This document shows positions 6,941-14,904 of a stretch of DNA of 18,170 nucleotides, piece after piece. The notes under the pieces are model-generated. The model did no database searches. It had not been told where the DNA came from and saw only the letters and a program-made list of their open reading frames with translations. Numbering within the stretch: the first letter of the stretch is position 1; each line of letters starts with the position of its first letter. Origin of the DNA: Streptococcus sp. UBA6071 (lineage in GTDB: Bacteria > Bacillota > Bacilli > Lactobacillales > Streptococcaceae); the NCBI GenBank assembly GCA_002436115.1, contig DIXV01000023.1, positions 17,049 to 35,218 of the forward strand, read 5' to 3'. The position numbers and the translations under genes were made by a program.

Positions 6941-7930
6941 ATGAAAAAAATTATTAACGATCCAAGTCAGGTGGTCACTGAAATGCTTGACGGTCTTGCC
7001 TATGTGCATTCTGATCTGATTCATAGAGTGGAACATTATGACATTATCGCAAAAAACACTGAGAAAACAGGGAAAGTGGCTATTATTTCTGGTGGAGGGA
7101 GTGGGCATGAGCCTTCGCATGCCGGTTTTGTAGGAGATGGGATGCTCTCGGCTGCAATTTGTGGGGCTGTCTTCACTTCTCCTACTCCAGATCAAGTGTT
7201 AGAAGCCATTAAAGAAGCTGATGAAGGTGCAGGTGTTTTCATGGTCATCAAAAACTATTCTGGTGATATCATGAACTTTGAAATGGCACAAGATATGGCC
7301 GAAATGGAAGGGATCGAAGTTGCGAGTGTTGTTGTTGATGATGATATCGCAGTGGAAGATAGCCTTTATACACAGGGGCGTCGTGGAGTTGCTGGGACAA
7401 TTTTAGTTCATAAAATTTTAGGGGATGCGGCAAGAGCTGGGCAATCCTTAAGTGAGATTAAGGCCCTATCTCAGCAGTTAGTGCCTCATATTCATACGGT
7501 TGGTTTGGCATTGAGTGGTGCAACGGTTCCTGAAGTCGGCAAACCAGGATTTGTTCTTGCTGACGATGCTATTGAGTTTGGGATCGGTATCCATGGCGAG
7601 CCCGGCTATCGGCGAGAAAAAATGCAGCCATCAAAAGCTTTAGCTGAGGAACTGGTGACAAAGCTAATTGGCTCAATTGAGGTGCAAACAGGTGATCAGT
7701 TTGGCATCTTGATCAATGGGATGGGAGCAACTCCTTTAATGGAGCAATATATTTTTGCGAATGACCTTAAGGTTTTATTAGAAAAGCAAGGGATTCAAGT
7801 TGTTTATAAAAAACTTGGTAATTATATGACAGCACTTGATATGGCAGGTGTTTCGCTGACATTAATAAAGTTAGCTGACCCAACTTGGTTAGAATCGTTG
7901 TCAAGTCCAGTACAGACGATAGCGTGGTAA
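6941..7930 (+). CDS. dhaK: PTS-dependent dihydroxyacetone kinase, substrate-binding subunit DhaK
   Basis: 329 residues. It binds dihydroxyacetone covalently and is phosphorylated by the DhaL-nucleotide complex to yield dihydroxyacetone phosphate in the cytoplasm. The active-site histidine is H218 in GIHGEPG; the substrate pocket motif GGGSGHEPSHAGFVG spans 51-65, and the catalytic Asp is D109 in YSGDIMNF. DDDIAVEDS (133-141) is another conserved part. The start is set by AAAGGAG ten bases upstream. First gene of dhaK-dhaL-dhaM. The length fits the PTS-dependent type rather than the fused ATP-dependent kinases. Confidence 0.95.
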   Translation: MKKIINDPSQVVTEMLDGLAYVHSDLIHRVEHYDIIAKNTEKTGKVAIISGGGSGHEPSHAGFVGDGMLSAAICGAVFTSPTPDQVLEAIKEADEGAGVFMVIKNYSGDIMNFEMAQDMAEMEGIEVASVVVDDDIAVEDSLYTQGRRGVAGTILVHKILGDAARAGQSLSEIKALSQQLVPHIHTVGLALSGATVPEVGKPGFVLADDAIEFGIGIHGEPGYRREKMQPSKALAEELVTKLIGSIEVQTGDQFGILINGMGATPLMEQYIFANDLKVLLEKQGIQVVYKKLGNYMTALDMAGVSLTLIKLADPTWLESLSSPVQTIAW

Positions 7931-7946
7931 AAGAAAGGAGCAGGGG

Positions 7947-8525
7947 ATGCAAGTAGAAGTCGCTGAAAAATGGATGCACCTATTTCATGACAAAATCCAA
8001 CAGAACAAGGACTATTTATCAGAACTTGACACACCAATCGGTGATGGCGACCATGGGGCTAATATGGCACGTGGGATGACTGCTGTCGTTGAAATGATTA
8101 AGGCAAGTGTATTTGAGTCTTCGGCTGATCTTTTTAAACAGGTGTCAATGCAACTCATTAGCAAGGTAGGAGGAGCTTCGGGACCTCTTTATGGCTCAGC
8201 ATTCATGGGAATTGCAAAGGCGGAGCAATTGGGTGGAACACTAGAGGCTGCTCTCAAGGCTGGAATTGAACTGATTCAAAAGCGTGGCAAAGCTGAGGAA
8301 GATGAAAAAACAATGCTTGATGTCTGGTTGCCTGTTTTAAAGGACATCCATTCCAATCAACTGACCAAAGAAAAGATTAGAGAGCATGTTGAGAGGACAA
8401 AAGACATGAAAGCAACCAAAGGACGGGCTTCTTATCTTGGAGATCGTTCCATTGGTCATATTGATCCAGGCGCCTATTCATCAGGCCTATTGTTTGAAGC
8501 CCTTGTAGAAGCGGAGGCTCTCTAA
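7947..8525 (+). CDS. dhaL: dihydroxyacetone kinase nucleotide-binding subunit DhaL
   Basis: 192 residues. DhaL holds ADP as a fixed cofactor that is recharged by DhaM and passes phosphate to the substrate on DhaK. The Mg-ADP ligands are the aspartates in LDTPIGDGDHG (D28, D33, D35). GGASGPLYGSAF near 73-84 and the C-terminal SIGHIDPGAYSSGL are further family motifs. AAAGGAG precedes the ATG. It follows dhaK by 16 bases, and its stop shares one base with the dhaM start (TAATG). Confidence 0.95.
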   Translation: MQVEVAEKWMHLFHDKIQQNKDYLSELDTPIGDGDHGANMARGMTAVVEMIKASVFESSADLFKQVSMQLISKVGGASGPLYGSAFMGIAKAEQLGGTLEAALKAGIELIQKRGKAEEDEKTMLDVWLPVLKDIHSNQLTKEKIREHVERTKDMKATKGRASYLGDRSIGHIDPGAYSSGLLFEALVEAEAL

Positions 8526-8899
8526 TGTCAGCTATTGGAATTGTTGTCGTTTCGCATTCAGCAAAGATTGCTCAAGGCATCAACGATCTGGTCAGCGAAG
8601 TTGCAAAAGATGTTTCTTTAACTTTTGTTGGTGGGACAAAAGAAGGAGGTCTAGGGACAAGCTTTGACCAAGTGCAGGAAATCGTGGAACAAAACACGTG
8701 TCCCATTCTCCTGGCCTTTTATGATTTAGGTTCTGCTAAGATGAACCTAGAGATGGTTTCTGACTTTTCGGATAAGGAAATTACTGTTAATCATGTTCCT
8801 ATCGTGGAGGGGACTTACACAGCTGCTGCCTTATTGCAAGCTGGTGCAGATTTAGAAGCGATTATGGAACAATTGAATGCCTTAATGATAAGGAAATAA
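8525..8899 (+). CDS. dhaM: dihydroxyacetone kinase phosphotransfer subunit DhaM
   Basis: 124 residues, a single EIIA-mannose-type domain. It carries phosphate from HPr to DhaL-ADP. The phospho-acceptor is H11 in GIVVVSHSAKIAQG. GGTKEGGLGTSF lies at about 38-49. Unlike the long E. coli DhaM it has no fused HPr or enzyme I-like domains, the normal form in Firmicutes. The start overlaps the dhaL stop by one base, so translation is coupled. Last gene of the dha operon, 54 bases before the bidirectional terminator. Confidence 0.93.
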   Translation: MSAIGIVVVSHSAKIAQGINDLVSEVAKDVSLTFVGGTKEGGLGTSFDQVQEIVEQNTCPILLAFYDLGSAKMNLEMVSDFSDKEITVNHVPIVEGTYTAAALLQAGADLEAIMEQLNALMIRK

Positions 8900-8953
8900 T
8901 AACCCCTATAACTCTTAAGGAATCAATAGGGACAGAAACCTAGATACAATAAG

Positions 8954-9001
8954 AAAACCCGTGCACCATTAGCCCCTTAAAGGGGATGGTGTACGGGTTT
9001 T
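8954..9001. terminator. bidirectional terminator between dhaM and mtlD
   Basis: AAAACCCGTGCACCAT (8954-8969) pairs with ATGGTGTACGGGTTTT (8986-9001) with a single G-U, and CCCC/GGGG inside closes a small loop. T-runs lie on both outer sides when each strand is read. It separates the convergent dha and mtl operons. Confidence 0.93.
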
Positions 9002-9033
9002 CTTCAGGCATTTTTAGGTAAACTAGAGTGGTT

Positions 9034-10191
9034 CTATTTTGCTGTGATTAAGGCTTCAATGCTGTCCACAAGTTCAGCAATAAGTTGAGTATCCTTTAGT
9101 CCAGTCACCTCTTCAACGACCTCAATCAGCGGCTTTTGAGACAAGTCAGACTGTAGCTTCAGGCTTTGCTCATCATGAGAATCCTTATACGTAAAGACAA
9201 AAGCGACGGTCTTTAGTAAATTAGCATAAGGGAGTTGGCGTTCTTTTAATTCACGAATGGGACGAATGAAGCGCTCGTCGTAGCCAAGCTTTCGGATAGG
9301 TGTTCGTGCGACCCGCTCAATATCATCAACAATATAAGGGTTTTCAAAGCGGCTTATAATCACATCATGATAGTCGCGTAATTCTGCATCATCAAATCCC
9401 CATTTGGAAACTAAGAGCTGACGAATTTCGCCCAAGACAGCTTGGATCTGTGATCGGACAGCTTGTGTCTGCAAGGCTTCCAAGATAGTCTTTGCACCAT
9501 AGTAGGCACCGATATAAGCTGAGGTCGCATGTCCAGAGTTAACAGAGAAGAGCTTGCGTTCGATAAAGGGTTCCAAATTGTCTTCGTAGTGAACATTTGC
9601 CAATCTAAGATCTGGATTTTTCATGCGTTTTGTTTCAACCACCCACTCATTAAAGGGTTCAACAACGACAAAGAGGGGGTCTTCATGAGATTGGGCAGGT
9701 ACAATTCGATCTACAGCAGCGTTAGGAAAGCCGATATAGGTATCCAAGTATTCCAAATCATCTTTGTCAAGGTATTTGCAGACTTCTTCTTTCAGAAATT
9801 GGGAGCCTCCAATCATATTTTCACATGCTAAAATATCAATAGACTGAGTAGATGCCTTGGCCTTTCGTTCTTGAATCCCTTTAGCGATTAATTCGGCAAT
9901 GAAAGGAAGAATATTTGGTCCGATAGCAGTTGTGATGATGTCGGTCTCAGCGACTGCTTTTATCACAGCCTGAGGATTTTCACGATTGTTGATTCCAGAA
10001 ACGTCTCTGACATCAATGTGTGGTTTCCCCTCTTGGGCAATTTCAATGCTGTAGCAGTGGCGGTCATTGAGGGCTTTGATTAAGGTATCGTTAACATCAA
10101 CAAAGGTAACGGCAAATCCATTGTTAAAAAGGATTTCTCCGATAAAACCACGACCGATGTTGCCGGCACCAAAGTGTAATGCTTGTTTCAT
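9034..10191 (-). CDS. mtlD: mannitol-1-phosphate 5-dehydrogenase
   Basis: 385 residues. It oxidises mannitol-1-phosphate to fructose-6-phosphate with NAD. The Rossmann motif GAGNIGRGF is at 8-16. The catalytic pattern of the polyol-specific long-chain dehydrogenases is at K213, N218 and H221 in KLFSVNSGHA. AGGAG lies five bases upstream of the ATG. Last gene of mtlA-mtlR-mtlF-mtlD, but separated from mtlF by 276 bases rather than the tight spacing of the others. Normal length. Confidence 0.96.
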   Translation of the reverse strand: MKQALHFGAGNIGRGFIGEILFNNGFAVTFVDVNDTLIKALNDRHCYSIEIAQEGKPHIDVRDVSGINNRENPQAVIKAVAETDIITTAIGPNILPFIAELIAKGIQERKAKASTQSIDILACENMIGGSQFLKEEVCKYLDKDDLEYLDTYIGFPNAAVDRIVPAQSHEDPLFVVVEPFNEWVVETKRMKNPDLRLANVHYEDNLEPFIERKLFSVNSGHATSAYIGAYYGAKTILEALQTQAVRSQIQAVLGEIRQLLVSKWGFDDAELRDYHDVIISRFENPYIVDDIERVARTPIRKLGYDERFIRPIRELKERQLPYANLLKTVAFVFTYKDSHDEQSLKLQSDLSQKPLIEVVEEVTGLKDTQLIAELVDSIEALITAK

Positions 10192-10467
10192 GCTTGTCTC
10201 CTTGTTAAGGTGTGAGGGGCTTAGTTAAGCCATAGGCAAGAGTCACTCTCCTTTTGCGGAGCAGTCAACCTTTCAGGTTAGGGCTTTGAGGTGGACGGTT
10301 AGCAGAATGGGAGAGCGACTGGTTGTTGAGAAAGAATTATGGTTTCTTTGTGTTTGATTCATTTTGTTGAGGAGTAGACAGCTTAAAGAGAATTGGTTGT
10401 CTTTCCTTATTAGATGATTGCTATCTTTATGAGAATAGGTCTCAAAGCTCAAGGAGGCATAACATTG
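10192..10467 (-). other. long intergenic gap between mtlF and mtlD
   Basis: 276 bases with no credible gene on either strand. Visible structure: the near-palindrome GGCTTAGTTAAGCC (10218-10231), the hairpin AACCT-ttc-AGGTT (10267-10279), and a small CTCC/GGAG hairpin near 10256. No strong promoter or terminator could be placed. It may be the mtlD leader if transcription continues from mtlF, or hold a secondary promoter. Confidence 0.4.
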
Positions 10468-10905
10468 TTAGTCAACCTTGCTTAAAAGACTGATAATCTC
10501 ATCTTCTGATTGGGCATCTGCCAGTTTGATAACATTGTCAACATCTGCACAGAAGATAGAAATGTTTTGGATAATCTGCAAGTGTTCATCACCGATACCT
10601 GCAATACCAAAGAGCACGGTGGCAATTTGGGGGGATTCTTCACTACCAAAATTAACACCTTTAGGTACTTGAACGACTGTAATACCTGATTTAAGGACAT
10701 CTTTTTTGGCTTCATCAGTTCCATGAGGGATAGCGATAAAATTTCCCATATAAACAGAGAGGTCTTCGTTTCGCTGAAGCATAGCCTCCACATATTCAGG
10801 TTTAACGTAGCCAGCATCTCGGAGCAGATTGCCGCAGAAGCGAATAGCAGCTTCCTTGTTTTCAAAATGTTGGTTTAATTTGATTAGCGTTTTTTGAAAT
10901 TCCAT
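10468..10905 (-). CDS. mtlF: mannitol PTS EIIA component
   Basis: 145 residues, a free-standing EIIA of the mannitol/fructose type. It takes phosphate from HPr and gives it to the IIB domain of MtlA. The phospho-histidine is H61 in [14 protein letters not shown]. The start codon lies one base after the mtlR stop, with TTGGAGAAT as ribosome binding site inside the end of mtlR. Normal length and complete. Confidence 0.95.
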   Translation of the reverse strand: MEFQKTLIKLNQHFENKEAAIRFCGNLLRDAGYVKPEYVEAMLQRNEDLSVYMGNFIAIPHGTDEAKKDVLKSGITVVQVPKGVNFGSEESPQIATVLFGIAGIGDEHLQIIQNISIFCADVDNVIKLADAQSEDEIISLLSKVD

Positions 10906-10906
10906 G

Positions 10907-12859
10907 TTAATTCTCCAATTTTTTGATTTTATCTGTAAAGATCTGATTTAAGAGGTGATAGAGGATTTCTCGATTACCTGTTTTGTAAATTTCCGTATAG
11001 AGATGGTTTTCGATAATGGATTGGCTGATAGCAGTCATAAGCTCTTGAATTTCTTTGCTCTCGTCCTTTCGAGTCAACATGAGCAACATGCGACTCACCT
11101 CTTCAATTTGATGATTCATTGATAAGGCAGTAACAGGCTGGCGTAATTGAAAAATCATAAAACAAGGGTGGCTGACATGCTGTGATTGGGCATGTAAAAG
11201 AGCAAGATTGGTATCGGGTATGGCAAGGGGGCTAACTTTGAAGCGCTCTAGAAGTTTATGGGAGAGTCGCTGTTTATCGGTCACATTGTCTAAGGTTTCC
11301 AATAGGCTAGAGACCGTTTCGTCAAAGGTTTCAGGATTATCGATCTGCCTAAGGCTAAAATGCGTCAGGAGTTCTTGAGCTGCTAGGATATAATTCTGAG
11401 GGCTGGACTGGGTTTGATTGGGTAAGTCCTCTCTCACCATAATCGGGCGGTTGGCTTGAACCTCTTGAAGTTTTTCTTGCAGTTGCATAATTTCTTTAGC
11501 ATCAGGATAAACGGAGACCAGTTGAATATTAGGATCTTGCATAGGTCTGGTTGATAGGATACAGTCGTAAGCAAGGTCATCCGTTTGCTGGTATTGGAAA
11601 AAATCCTTGATACTAATATGCTCTACAAAAGGAGCAATGGATTTGATCCGTGTCACTAAAAGCTCACTGGTTAAGGGTCTTTCATTGGTCAGAAGAAGGA
11701 GGCGGATCGGGTAAATATCTGGACTTCGGCGTAAACTAGAGGCAAAGTGAAGACTAATCAGTTCATATTCGCTTTCCCTTTGCAGGTATTTCGGGAAAAT
11801 ATCTTGAACCAAGAGAGAGACAACACGGTGTAAATCATCGTTTTGCTGCAATGCCATATGGGTAACATTTGCCCCAAAGCTATCTGGAAAGATGATAGGA
11901 ACTGCTAGATTCAAACGAATGTGATTGAATAAAAACTTAAAGAGTAGGCGATCTTTGGCAAAGTTAATTTTTGTATAAAGAGAGACTTTATCGATTAAAT
12001 TTGACACATTGTAGAAAAAAGCACTGTCAAAATTTTCCTTAAAAAGAGGCGTATGTTGACGTTTGATGACGAATTCATCTAAAACACTCGCATAGTATAG
12101 GATTTCTTGGATATTATAAAACTCATTTGTCTCTTGAGCAAACTGACCATAAACCTTTTGGGAGAAATCTAGAGCTACCTTGCTGACATGGCTGTTTTTC
12201 CCATTAACGGGTTTCCAACCGGATAAGACAAGCAAAATGATGAAAAATTCACGCAGGTTAGCATCCATCTCAGGGAGATCTATTTGAAAAGTTTGAAAAA
12301 TGGTTTTAGCACAGTTGAGTTTATGCTGATCCAAGATGTCAAAAGGGTGGTTGTCTGTTTTCCAAAAGTCTGAAATAGCAAGATTGTTGGTCAACAGAAC
12401 AGCTAGAAACCGTCTGAGATTAGGACTCTCTTCAGCGATTCGATAGCCTTTTTGGCGAACAATGGTGATCTCAAAGTCTGATAATCTGCTTTCTATATCT
12501 GCAATATCTTGGATAATGGTCACGTTGCTCACCTGAAAGGCCTCTTGTAACCGTTCATTGGTCAACTCATCCGAAGCCATCAAAAGTTTATAAGTAATGA
12601 GGTTGAGGCGTTCATGCTGATCAAAGGTTTTCAGACTGGAAACACTTGTTACTTTTGTCAAGTCTCCAGAAAGAAAGTATTTGTTGTCCTCTTTTAAGAC
12701 TTGAATGCCAGTTTCATTCAGGCTATCGGTTAATTCAGATAGGGTGCGGTAAACAGTCCGTTGTGAAACCTTTAAAATGTCTGAGATACTAGCAAGTGAA
12801 AGCTTCCCGAATTCTAGGAAAGCTTTCAATAATTGTTCTTCTCGTTTTGTTAATAGCAT
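10907..12859 (-). CDS. mtlR: PRD-containing transcriptional regulator of the mannitol operon
   Basis: 650 residues, DeoR/BglG-type activator. Domain order: helix-turn-helix (about 5-45, with [13 protein letters not shown]), a second HTH-like part near 102-128, PRD1 (about 175-290), PRD2 (about 295-385), a IIB-like module (about 385-475) and a IIA-like C-terminal module (about 490-640). PRD2 keeps both regulatory histidines: H313 in [11 protein letters not shown] and H371 in [10 protein letters not shown]. By contrast the IIB-like module has no Cys at its N-terminal loop ([14 protein letters not shown]), and the IIA-like module has [11 protein letters not shown], with Asp549 where an acceptor His is expected. 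Such proteins are normally activated by HPr-dependent phosphorylation of PRD2 and inhibited through the IIA/IIB modules. It lies between mtlA and mtlF; no clear Shine-Dalgarno precedes the ATG. Confidence 0.93.
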   Translation of the reverse strand: MLLTKREEQLLKAFLEFGKLSLASISDILKVSQRTVYRTLSELTDSLNETGIQVLKEDNKYFLSGDLTKVTSVSSLKTFDQHERLNLITYKLLMASDELTNERLQEAFQVSNVTIIQDIADIESRLSDFEITIVRQKGYRIAEESPNLRRFLAVLLTNNLAISDFWKTDNHPFDILDQHKLNCAKTIFQTFQIDLPEMDANLREFFIILLVLSGWKPVNGKNSHVSKVALDFSQKVYGQFAQETNEFYNIQEILYYASVLDEFVIKRQHTPLFKENFDSAFFYNVSNLIDKVSLYTKINFAKDRLLFKFLFNHIRLNLAVPIIFPDSFGANVTHMALQQNDDLHRVVSLLVQDIFPKYLQRESEYELISLHFASSLRRSPDIYPIRLLLLTNERPLTSELLVTRIKSIAPFVEHISIKDFFQYQQTDDLAYDCILSTRPMQDPNIQLVSVYPDAKEIMQLQEKLQEVQANRPIMVREDLPNQTQSSPQNYILAAQELLTHFSLRQIDNPETFDETVSSLLETLDNVTDKQRLSHKLLERFKVSPLAIPDTNLALLHAQSQHVSHPCFMIFQLRQPVTALSMNHQIEEVSRMLLMLTRKDESKEIQELMTAISQSIIENHLYTEIYKTGNREILYHLLNQIFTDKIKKLEN

Positions 12860-12865
12860 AAGACC

Positions 12866-12871
12866 ATTATA
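12866..12871 (-). promoter_or_regulatory. possible internal -10 element before mtlR
   Basis: TATAAT on the minus strand ends six bases before the mtlR ATG, and the gene lacks a visible Shine-Dalgarno sequence. If used, the transcript would be leaderless. The -35 position reads AAGTAA, which is poor, so this is a weak call. Confidence 0.25.
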
Positions 12872-12888
12872 CTACTTTCTGGCGTATT

Positions 12889-14652
12889 TTACTTGTGCAT
12901 TCTTGCGACCATCTTATCATATTCCGGTGTGGTCACGACACTATCTACAACGAGTATTTGTGCATTTGGCGCTGCCTGTTGAACATCTGCTTGTTGCGCG
13001 ATAGTCGTCACCACCATGATATTTTTGGCATCAAACTCTTTTAAGTCTTCAAAAGAAGAGGTTGATACAGGGATTTTAATGCCCTTTGCCTTAAAGATAG
13101 CGCGTAAGGTTTCTTGCCCCATAGTGGCAGAGCCTTGAGAAAGGCCATGGGCAAAGACAACAGCATCAATATAGTTGAGGTCAATTTCAGTTGCTATAGC
13201 GGTGGTATCCTCGACCGTATTGTCGGTGGAAGGGACAGTGGTATTGGTCAGCTCAGCAACAATGGCATCATAGCGTGGTGATGTCAAGAAGTTATCAACG
13301 GATACATGGATAGCACGCGGTGTCTTTCCTTTGGCACGTGGTGTTAGTTCTTCCTGAGTGACGATGAGGGTTTTATCTGTATCCTGAAGATTAGAGATGG
13401 CTTGATTGCTGACAGGGATAGTAAGTCCAGCCTTCTTCACCTTGTCACGAAGGATGGATGCCCCCATAGCAGAGCTTCCCATACCGGCATCACAAGCGAA
13501 GATAATTTGAGCGACAGAATCTGTTGAGATATCAGCTGATATAGGTTTAGCAGTGGCTTGCCCCTTAGCTGTAGCTTTTGCAGCTTGTGTCGCAGCTTTT
13601 GCGGCTTCAAGAGAGTCGCCTTCCGATTTATCACCTTTGAGGATGATAGATGCGACAAGGAAAGATACGACTGCTGCCGAGATGACACCAGCGATTATAG
13701 CCAAGTAGCTTGCCCCACGTGGCACCATGCCAAGTATAGCGATAATAGAACCAGGAGAGGCTGGACCACCAAGACCTGCTCCAAAGAGTTGGAAAGTGAA
13801 TGTCCCTGTTACCCCACCAGCAATGGCTGCTAGGAAGAGGGCAGGTTTCATCATCACATAGGGGAAGTAGATCTCATGGATACCACCAAAGAAGTGAATA
13901 ACCATCGCCCCCCATGAGGAAGACTTGGCTGAACTTTTACCAAACATAGCAAAAGCAAATAAGATTCCAAGACCCGGTCCAGGGTTTGACTCCAAGAGAA
14001 AGAGGATAGACTTGCCAGCTTCAGTGACTTGCTCAGCACCTAGGGGTGTAAAGATACCGTGGTTAAGGGCGTTGTTAAGGAAGAGAACCTTTGCAGGTTC
14101 AATCAAGATATTTGCTAAGGGTAATAGCTTGACAGCTACGATAGCTTCAACACCATTTCCGATAGCTTCTGTCAGGGTTGCAACAACAGGCCCAATTAAT
14201 TTGAAGGCCACTAAAAGAAGAGCAAATCCAATCAATCCAGCTGAGAAATTATTAACCAACATCTCAAATCCAGGACGAATTTTAGATTGGAAGGCTTGGT
14301 CAAACTTCTTAATAGCGTAGCCGCCGAGTGGTCCCATAATCATGGCGCCCACAAACATTGGAACAGTTGTTCCCGTAATGGCCCCCATCGTTGCGATTGC
14401 CCCAACGACTGCTCCACGCTGACCATAGATGGCGTAGCCGCCAGTATAGCCAATAAGAAGGGGTAATAGATAGGTGATAGACGGGTCAACAATTGTTGCA
14501 AATTCTTTGTTGGGCAACCAACCTGTCTTGATAAAGAGAGCTGTTAAAAACCCCCAAGCAATAAAAGCCCCAATATTGGGCATAACCATATTAGAAAGTG
14601 AGGTACCTAGCTTTTGGACCTTCACTTTCAATGATGAACCTTGTTGTTCCAT
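12889..14652 (-). CDS. mtlA: mannitol PTS permease EIICB, with an extra degenerate IIB-like domain
   Basis: 587 residues. It imports mannitol and phosphorylates it to mannitol-1-phosphate. The EIIC membrane part spans about 15-340 and includes the substrate motif GGIHEIYFP (256-264). An Ala/Lys-rich linker follows (341-378), then a IIB domain (about 379-470) with phospho-Cys C387 in FACDAGMGSSAMG. The remainder (about 496-587) aligns without gaps to the first IIB domain: FAHGLSQGSATMG, then LRAIFKAKGIKIPVS against LRDKVKKAGLTIPVS, but H502 replaces the Cys. EIIA is separate (mtlF). This is about 115 residues longer than a minimal EIICB. AAGGAGGA precedes the ATG. First gene of the operon, with a cre-like site over its promoter. 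Confidence 0.95.
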   Translation of the reverse strand: MEQQGSSLKVKVQKLGTSLSNMVMPNIGAFIAWGFLTALFIKTGWLPNKEFATIVDPSITYLLPLLIGYTGGYAIYGQRGAVVGAIATMGAITGTTVPMFVGAMIMGPLGGYAIKKFDQAFQSKIRPGFEMLVNNFSAGLIGFALLLVAFKLIGPVVATLTEAIGNGVEAIVAVKLLPLANILIEPAKVLFLNNALNHGIFTPLGAEQVTEAGKSILFLLESNPGPGLGILFAFAMFGKSSAKSSSWGAMVIHFFGGIHEIYFPYVMMKPALFLAAIAGGVTGTFTFQLFGAGLGGPASPGSIIAILGMVPRGASYLAIIAGVISAAVVSFLVASIILKGDKSEGDSLEAAKAATQAAKATAKGQATAKPISADISTDSVAQIIFACDAGMGSSAMGASILRDKVKKAGLTIPVSNQAISNLQDTDKTLIVTQEELTPRAKGKTPRAIHVSVDNFLTSPRYDAIVAELTNTTVPSTDNTVEDTTAIATEIDLNYIDAVVFAHGLSQGSATMGQETLRAIFKAKGIKIPVSTSSFEDLKEFDAKNIMVVTTIAQQADVQQAAPNAQILVVDSVVTTPEYDKMVARMHK

Positions 14653-14795
14653 TGTATTCCTCCTTAATCAAGCGATAAAGACGTTGCCAATTTACTAGAA
14701 AGAGAACCATTGAGCAGATAGATCTTTTAGACAAATCGACCAACTCAAGTGGTATCCCCTCCTGTTGAAATTGGAGAATCCGCGTATGATTATTT

Positions 14796-14809
14796 TGATA
14801 CCTTTATCA
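14796..14809. promoter_or_regulatory. cre-like site (CcpA) over the mtlA -10
   Basis: Minus strand TGATAAAGGTATCA matches the cre consensus TGWAANCGNTNWCA except at two positions, with perfect TGATA/TATCA arms. It overlaps the -10 and likely start point, the place where CcpA blocks initiation, so glucose repression of mannitol use is expected. Confidence 0.55.
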
Positions 14810-14834
14810 TATCATGCTTGACTTAGCAAGAAAA
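14806..14834 (-). promoter_or_regulatory. mtlA promoter, extended -10
   Basis: On the minus strand, TGATATGAT is an extended -10 (TATGAT at 14806-14811). The sequence 17 bases upstream is TTTTCT (14829-14834), a poor -35, which suits an activator-dependent promoter such as one driven by MtlR. The leader would be about 147 bases. I could not define the MtlR binding site. Confidence 0.5.
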
Positions 14835-14863
14835 CTCAAACTTTGGCAGAAGATTTTTGACAT

Positions 14864-14895
14864 AAAAAAACGATTGGACAAGAAAAGTCCAATCG
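14864..14895 (-). terminator. glmS terminator
   Basis: On the minus strand, CGATTGGAC and GTCCAATCG form a perfect 9-bp stem around a seven-base loop, followed by seven T. It lies nine bases after the glmS stop and before the mtlA promoter. Confidence 0.93.
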
Positions 14896-14904
14896 GTAGC
14901 AGTA

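Noticed and set aside
10263..10479. 10-base direct repeat AGTCAACCTT at 10263-10272 and 10470-10479
   Set aside because: Short, one copy is simply the end of mtlF, and no further duplication surrounds it; probably chance or trivial.
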